Both the position numbers and the translations under genes were made by a program. A model generated the notes under the pieces. That model searched no databases and was not told the DNA's origin. It worked only from the letters and a program-made list of their open reading frames with translations. A stretch of 7,428 bases of DNA. It comes from JABIAL01 sp964645825. Lineage in GTDB: Bacteria > Patescibacteriota > Patescibacteriia > UBA1558 > GWA2-36-10. Below, piece after piece: positions 4,829 to 7,428 of the stretch (the first letter of the stretch is position 1; each line of letters opens with the position of its first letter). The stretch covers positions 1-7,428 of the forward strand of contig CAZXZY010000034.1 of the NCBI GenBank assembly GCA_964645825.1, written 5' to 3'.

Positions 4829-5266
4829 ATGGAACAGTTCCAGGTTATACTGATCATTGCTTTTGCACTCTGTGCAATTGCTGAATTTGTACTTTTTGCG
4901 ATGGCCATAGGACCTAGCGTGAAATATTCTCAGATAGAAAAGAGAGTAATGAAAAAACAGCTACAGAGGGAAGAGTACGACCAAGAGACATATGAGTTCT
5001 ATGGTTTGGTTGCTGGATTACAACATTTTAAGGTGAAAGAGACCTTTTGTTTTTATCCGGAACTGATCTATGTAGACTACGAAGATCCTGATGACACTAC
5101 CATCAAAAGTTGGACATGGACAAGAGCGATAGCTGGCATTTTTTACATCGTTTTAGCGCTATTTATTCAGATGTCTTTAGGATGGGCTTTGCTCGGATTT
5201 GTTATCTTCTTTGGAAGAACTGCGCCATTTTTTACGGATTATATGAAAAGTGGTTGGAGGCTTTAA
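4829..5266 (+). CDS. Small membrane protein, unknown function (cassette gene 2)
   Basis: 145 aa; no family recognised. The N-terminus has a long hydrophobic segment (about 5-28) without a clear cleavage site. A charged central region follows (33-95), basic first (Q-I-E-K-R-V-M-K-K-Q-L-Q-R) and then acidic (Y-V-D-Y-E-D-P-D-D). Two closely spaced hydrophobic segments lie at about 99-114 and 117-129, before a short tail ending G-W-R-L. The predicted topology is three membrane segments with a soluble middle domain of about 60 residues. AAAGGAG (4816-4822), 6 nt before the ATG, makes the start secure. Its stop codon TAA lies inside a 34-nt stretch that is exactly repeated after gene 1. Its Shine-Dalgarno and hairpin context match the other cassette genes, so co-expression is likely. 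Confidence 0.8.
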   Translation: MEQFQVILIIAFALCAIAEFVLFAMAIGPSVKYSQIEKRVMKKQLQREEYDQETYEFYGLVAGLQHFKVKETFCFYPELIYVDYEDPDDTTIKSWTWTRAIAGIFYIVLALFIQMSLGWALLGFVIFFGRTAPFFTDYMKSGWRL

Positions 5267-5297
5267 TAGATTTTTTAGGAAGTTTTATCTACTTGTA
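5264..5297 (+). repeat. 34-nt exact direct repeat, copy 2
   Basis: Identical to 4698-4731. It contains the gene 2 stop codon and the 5' arm of hairpin A of element copy 2. After the repeat the loop sequences differ, while the 3' arms are again the same. Confidence 0.9.
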
Positions 5298-5357
5298 GTA
5301 AACCTGCAAAACTTCCTCTTTTCCAAGATTATAAATAGTTTATAATTTTAGAAAAGG
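5277..5357 (+). repeat. A/B tandem-hairpin element, copy 2
   Basis: Hairpin A: AGGAAGTTTT (5277-5286) pairs with AAAACTTCCT (5308-5317); the inner pairing is now TTGTAG/CTGCAA. Hairpin B: CTTTTC (5318-5323) pairs with GAAAAG (5351-5356). The same C/A mismatch follows (5324/5350), then AAGATTATAAA (5325-5335) with TTTATAATTTT (5339-5349) and a 3-nt loop. Compared with copy 1, C-G becomes T-A and two T-G pairs become T-A, so pairing is kept while sequence changes. Confidence 0.82.
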
Positions 5358-5374
5358 GACGGCATATTTAACAA

Positions 5375-5415
5375 GTATTCCAGATGGTCTGGAGTACACA
5401 AAACAGCAGCAGGAG
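5375..5415 (+). promoter_or_regulatory. Hairpin plus Shine-Dalgarno of cassette gene 3
   Basis: GTATTCCAGA (5375-5384) pairs with TCTGGAGTAC (5388-5397), 10 bp with one G-U and a 3-nt loop. The Shine-Dalgarno AGGAG (5411-5415) follows after 13 nt, 6 nt before the ATG. Size, loop and distance resemble the hairpin before gene 1, which suggests a shared way to keep the start region open or to position ribosomes. Confidence 0.6.
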
Positions 5416-5421
5416 AACAAA

Positions 5422-5745
5422 ATGACAGACACAGTAGCGCAAGCAGGTGAATTGCAATCGGCTCAAGATTTTTTGAATGATTTTAATGATCAACAAGAAA
5501 GCTGGGAGCAATTTTTACAAACCATTTTGGTTATGGCATCTCCTTCGGGAGCAATTTTTACCCCTGATCAAATGAGGAGACTTGATCCTCAGCATTTTCA
5601 GGAAGGCCTGGAAGTACACGAGGGTTATGCTGGTCAACTCGATGAGCGGGCCTTGATTAATGAATGTCTCAACAGAGGCATGAGCGAAGAAGATATTTAC
5701 GCTGAGTTTGGTAGCGACGCATTCGATGTGATGGTCGTTCACTAA
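5422..5745 (+). CDS. Small acidic soluble protein, unknown function (cassette gene 3)
   Basis: 107 aa with no membrane segment or signal peptide, the only predicted cytoplasmic product of the four. It is strongly acidic and rich in Asp, Glu and Gln: D-F-L-N-D-F-N-D-Q-Q-E-S-W-E-Q-F near the N-terminus, D-E-R-A-L-I-N-E-C in the middle, and M-S-E-E-D-I-Y-A-E-F-G-S-D near the end. The pattern suggests mostly helices. The last third (N-R-G-M-S-E-E-D-I) has the feel of a small helical-hairpin domain. One cysteine (C82). No family recognised. AGGAG gives a firm start. Base composition appears less AT-rich than the genes left of 3900. A cytoplasmic partner or regulator of the neighbouring membrane proteins is a guess from context only. 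Confidence 0.78.
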   Translation: MTDTVAQAGELQSAQDFLNDFNDQQESWEQFLQTILVMASPSGAIFTPDQMRRLDPQHFQEGLEVHEGYAGQLDERALINECLNRGMSEEDIYAEFGSDAFDVMVVH

Positions 5746-5843
5746 AAGAGTAATAATATCTCTTTGAGCAGCTGAGGATTTATTTCCAAAGCTGCTCTCT
5801 TTCCCAAGGCTATAAAAATATTTTGTAGTTTTAGAAAAGAGAG
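5745..5843 (+). repeat. A/B tandem-hairpin element, copy 3 (with an extra leading hairpin)
   Basis: An extra stem AAAGAG (5745-5750) with CTCTTT (5760-5765) begins at the gene 3 stop. Hairpin A: GAGCAGCT (5766-5773) with AGCTGCTC (5790-5797), unrelated in sequence to copies 1 and 2. Hairpin B: CTCTCTTT (5795-5802) with AAAGAGAG (5836-5843), then C/A, C-G, C/A (5803-5805 opposite 5833-5835). After that AAGGCTATAAAA (5806-5817) pairs with TTTTGTAGTTTT (5821-5832), 12 bp with a 3-nt loop. The C-A-A-G and T-T-T-T-A-G-A-A-A-A-G blocks of the other copies are kept. Confidence 0.82.
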
Positions 5844-5876
5844 CGTTGATAAAAAACTAGACAACGGAGGCGCAAC

Positions 5877-6056
5877 ATGACTAAGTTTAAAAAGAAGGCA
5901 GTAAGCTGGTTTATATTATCGGTAGTCATTGCTATCTTTACCTTTGGCGCACACGTATCCAACGATGTGCACGCAGGTCAATTTCTTCTTGCTATTGGTT
6001 TTATAATCATAGCTTTGAAATTAGTAAATATGTGGCTCAAGAAATTGGGCCTTTGA
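5877..6056 (+). CDS. Very small membrane protein, unknown function (cassette gene 4)
   Basis: 59 aa, beginning MTKFKKKAVSWFILSVV. GGAGG (5866-5870) lies 6 nt before the ATG, an ideal spacing that supports a real gene despite its length. Two hydrophobic segments (about 9-27 and 34-51) are separated by a short polar turn (H-V-S-N-D-V-H-A-G) and flanked by lysines (K-F-K-K-K at the start, W-L-K-K-L-G-L at the end). Both ends should therefore face the cytoplasm in a two-pass hairpin. No family recognised. Size and topology would allow a holin-like or small accessory subunit role, but nothing specific shows it. It ends TGA followed at once by TAG. It is the only gene here using TGA as its first stop, and the doubled stop means a recoded TGA would add just one residue. 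Confidence 0.75.
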   Translation: MTKFKKKAVSWFILSVVIAIFTFGAHVSNDVHAGQFLLAIGFIIIALKLVNMWLKKLGL

Positions 6057-6079
6057 TAGTCAGAGTGATTAAACAAACC

Positions 6080-6152
6080 GTGAGTTAGTAGCAATACTAA
6101 CTCACTCTTTCCCAAGATTAGTAAGCACGAAGCTTAATGGTTTTAGAAAAGA
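6080..6152 (+). repeat. A/B tandem-hairpin element, copy 4
   Basis: Hairpin A: GTGAGTTAGTA (6080-6090) pairs perfectly with TACTAACTCAC (6095-6105) around a GCAA tetraloop. Hairpin B: TCTTT (6106-6110) with AAAGA (6148-6152), then the C/A, C-G, C/A block (6111-6113 opposite 6145-6147). AAGATTAGTAAGC (6114-6126) then pairs with GCTTAATGGTTTT (6132-6144), with one mismatch and a 5-nt loop. No gene follows it, only the long palindrome from 6164. Confidence 0.8.
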
Positions 6153-6163
6153 ATGATATAATC

Positions 6164-6293
6164 CTTATTAGGCTGTTAGTTAATTAATTTTATTATAAGT
6201 TAATTTAGTATTTGAATTTTGTATAAAGTTCAAAAATCTCTCTCCTTAATACTAAAATAATTTTTATTAATTTTTAGCTAGCAGCCTAATAAG
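6164..6293 (+). ncRNA. Long self-complementary RNA (candidate sRNA or 3'-end structure)
   Basis: Perfect 12-bp ends, CTTATTAGGCTG (6164-6175) and CAGCCTAATAAG (6282-6293), enclose AU-rich arms that continue to pair imperfectly, for example TTTAGTATT near 6205-6213 with AATACTAAA near 6248-6256. An apical stem TTTGAA/TTCAAA lies inside, with an unpaired CTCTCTCC (6238-6245) beside it. With the terminator at 6307-6332 this gives an RNA of about 165 nt, or the structured 3' end of the cassette transcript. A TATAAT at 6157-6162 with a poor -35 could give separate transcription. A 6S-like role is conceivable from size and shape only. Confidence 0.4.
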
Positions 6294-6306
6294 AGTTAAA
6301 TTTAAG

Positions 6307-6332
6307 AAGACCTATATTTTATGGGTCTTTTT
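6307..6332 (+). terminator. Rho-independent terminator ending the cassette region
   Basis: AAGACCTAT (6307-6315) pairs with ATGGGTCTT (6321-6329), 9 bp with one G-U and an ATTTT loop, followed by TTT and a T-rich stretch. It is the first clean terminator after the attenuator at 4175-4228 and lies 40 nt before the 23S promoter. Confidence 0.85.
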
Positions 6333-6371
6333 GTGTATTTTAGCTAAATTAGAATATGGTCTTTTAAGGGT

Positions 6372-6400
6372 TTGACAAAGATCAAAAAATGCTCTATAAT
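6372..6400 (+). promoter_or_regulatory. 23S rRNA promoter (perfect consensus)
   Basis: TTGACA (6372-6377), a 17-nt spacer and TATAAT (6395-6400). The predicted start is about 6407, about 380 nt before the mature 23S end. No 16S or tRNA gene lies between the promoter and the 23S. Confidence 0.88.
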
Positions 6401-6477
6401 ACCCAACGATAATCAATCAGTTAATTTAGCTTAATATTAGCAAAATGAGTAGACAAATAACTAACGTAAAAACATAG

Positions 6478-6528
6478 GTTTAAGTCAAACTCGGTTTTTG
6501 TCTTAAACTGCCTAACCAGCAGTTTTTT
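6478..6528 (+). promoter_or_regulatory. Overlapping hairpins: possible attenuator in the 23S leader
   Basis: Stem 1: GTTTAAG (6478-6484) with CTTAAAC (6502-6508), plus inner CAAA/TTTG. Stem 2: AAACTGC (6505-6511) with GCAGTTT (6519-6525), followed by TTT and a G-T-C6 run, a terminator shape. They share bases 6505-6508, so only one can form fully. Stem 1 would act as antiterminator. Alternatively a short RNA of about 120 nt ends here. Confidence 0.5.
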
Positions 6529-6571
6529 GTCCCCCCAAAACGATCATTTAGAAAATAAAATAATTAGCAGC

Positions 6572-6690
6572 GAGCAGTTTTTTATGAGTAGGCTTACGCG
6601 ACTGATAAAGGGCTGCTCACTGTCAATTATTTGACGGTATGAACTTTGACAAGTAAATATAATTTTTAAACATTTGATGAGAATGTTTAA
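6572..6690 (+). promoter_or_regulatory. 23S leader: long hairpin, boxA-like sequence, further stems
   Basis: GAGCAG (6572-6577) pairs with CTGCTC (6613-6618); TTTTTTAT/ATAAAGGG continues the stem with three G-U pairs. GTCAA (6622-6626) pairs with TTGAC (6631-6635). CTTTGACAA (6644-6652), within a stretch resembling the B. subtilis rRNA boxA, is a candidate antitermination site. TTAAACATT (6666-6674) pairs perfectly with AATGTTTAA (6682-6690). No open frame with a ribosome binding site is visible in the leader. Confidence 0.45.
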
Positions 6691-6730
6691 GAGCATCTTA
6701 TATAATTTGTAATTATAAAATATATAAATC

Positions 6731-6788
6731 GTACAAAAAATTGCTTACTCAATTTTAGTACACCAAAAAGCTTATAGCATTTTTGGTG
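6731..6788 (+). other. Two hairpins directly before the mature 23S end
   Basis: GTACAAAAAATTG (6731-6743) pairs with CAATTTTAGTAC (6750-6761), with one bulge. CACCAAAAA (6761-6769) pairs perfectly with TTTTTGGTG (6780-6788). The second stem ends at the first base of mature 23S, so these may guide processing, either alone or by rearranging when the 3' flank pairs. Confidence 0.5.
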
Positions 6789-7014
6789 GTTACTAATAAG
6801 GGTATATGGTGGATGCCTTGACATCAAAAGAAGAAGAAGGACGTAGCAATCTGCGATAAGCTTCGGGAAGGTGATAAGCAACCTGTGATCCGGAGATTTC
6901 CGAATGGGGAAACCCTTCCGTATGAAGTGCGGAAACCAAAAGCTGAATACATAGGCTTTTAGGAGACAACCCAGCGAATTGAAACATCTTAGTAGCTGGA
7001 GGAATAGAAAGAAT

Positions 7015-7071
7015 TAATATGCTAATTAAATTTATTGATAATTTCGGTTGTCATTAATTTTAATTAGTATC
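7015..7071 (+). other. Domain I expansion hairpin 1 in 23S rRNA
   Basis: Between AGAAAGAA and TCGATTCCCTGAGTAGCGG, where B. subtilis has only a few bases, there are about 55 extra nt. Positions 7019-7039 pair with 7050-7070 at 19 of 21 positions, two of them G-U. The loop is AATTTCGGTT. The insert is strikingly AU-rich and has no coding potential. Confidence 0.75.
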
Positions 7072-7105
<34 letters not shown>

Positions 7106-7114
7106 GAGCCTAAA

Positions 7115-7202
7115 CTTTAGATAAGATAATCTATCCTGATCTTGAGACTTCGGTCGATAGTGAAGGATAATGCAATGACTGCAAGTCTAATGCTGTCTAG
7201 AG
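7115..7202 (+). other. Domain I expansion segment 2 in 23S rRNA
   Basis: CTTTAGA (7115-7121) pairs with TCTAGAG (7196-7202) where B. subtilis has a short hairpin after GAGCC. The 74 nt inside carry sub-hairpins such as GAC-TTCG-GTC (7146-7155), TATCC/GGATA, and a GACTGCAAGTC stem. It appears to be a branched expansion about 70 nt longer than usual. Confidence 0.55.
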
Positions 7203-7428
7203 GGTTGTAAGAGGCTATCATTTGAGAGCTTGTAGATCTCAAGCACGTTTATTGTCATTTAGTAGAACAGTTTGGAAAATCTGACCAAAGAGGGTGAAAG
7301 TCCCGTATACGAAAAGTTTCAATAAATTGCTGATAGTTTTCTTGAGTACCACGAAGCCGGTGAAACTTTGTGGGAATCTAGCGTCACTATGCGCTAAGGC
7401 TAAATACTTTTGATGATCGATAGTGAAC

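Noticed and set aside
5110..5742. Open frames 5110-5298 (plus) and 5515-5742 (minus)
   Set aside because: They overlap cassette genes 2 and 3 in other frames without ribosome binding sites; the main frames have ideal ones.
4698..6152. Integron-like gene cassette array (small genes each followed by an imperfect palindrome)
   Set aside because: The elements lack the R-Y-Y-Y-A-A-C / G-T-T-R-R-R-Y ends of attC sites, no integrase is present, and the covariation and position fit RNA structure better. The analogy is worth remembering only if an integrase turns up nearby.
4711..6152. CRISPR array
   Set aside because: Four repeats only, separated by complete genes, with variable sequence and conserved structure; no cas genes.
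6164..6293. Miniature inverted-repeat transposon
   Set aside because: The ends are 12-bp inverted repeats but no target-site duplication flanks them (ATAATC versus AGTTAA), and pairing continues through the arms as in an RNA hairpin.
6400..6790. tRNA gene between the promoter and 23S
   Set aside because: I looked for a T-arm G-T-T-C-R-A sequence, a cloverleaf and a 7-bp acceptor stem and saw none.
6687..6987. Two minus-strand open frames of 64 codons
   Set aside because: They lie antisense to the 23S leader and the 23S gene, whose identity is certain.

Overview
The window looks like part of a small, AT-rich genome of the Candidate Phyla Radiation (Patescibacteria, 'Parcubacteria'-like). That placement is inferred from four things: the low G+C, the short secreted 3D-domain protein with a V-E-D-R-M / M-D-I-W-M signature, the VKOR + DsbA + CcdA set, and a 23S rRNA gene with extra hairpins and no 16S or tRNA gene before it. 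I could not run a search, so the phylum is a judgement.

Left part (1-3307, mostly minus strand): the 5' end of a split transketolase N-terminal gene (1-149); an envelope thiol-redox operon reading DsbA-like, then VKOR, then CcdA (2078 down to 252) with a terminator at 191-236; a second membrane-anchored DsbA-like protein (2203-2934) with its own promoter and a strong terminator; and a one-domain alkylguanine-DNA alkyltransferase (3002-3283). The alkyltransferase and a secreted 3D-domain protein (3381-3899, plus strand) diverge from back-to-back promoters whose -35 boxes overlap.

Middle part (3955-6332, plus strand): the unusual region. Two tandem consensus promoters, a boxA-like sequence and a three-segment attenuator lead into four small genes of 100, 145, 107 and 59 codons. 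I recognise none of them; three are predicted membrane proteins. Each has a strong Shine-Dalgarno sequence, which the other genes here lack. Each is followed by the same composite RNA element: hairpin A (variable) directly joined to hairpin B (conserved flanks, variable arms with compensatory changes). After the fourth copy comes a 130-nt self-complementary sequence and a terminator. I consider this cassette and its repeated RNA element the best candidate for an undescribed system: a densely structured, probably highly transcribed polycistronic RNA coding for small envelope proteins.

Right part (6372-7428, plus strand): a perfect-consensus promoter, a leader of about 390 nt with a pair of mutually exclusive hairpins, a boxA-like sequence and several stem-loops, then the first about 640 nt of 23S rRNA. 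The 23S has two AU-rich hairpin insertions in domain I relative to E. coli and B. subtilis. It appears to be transcribed separately from 16S.
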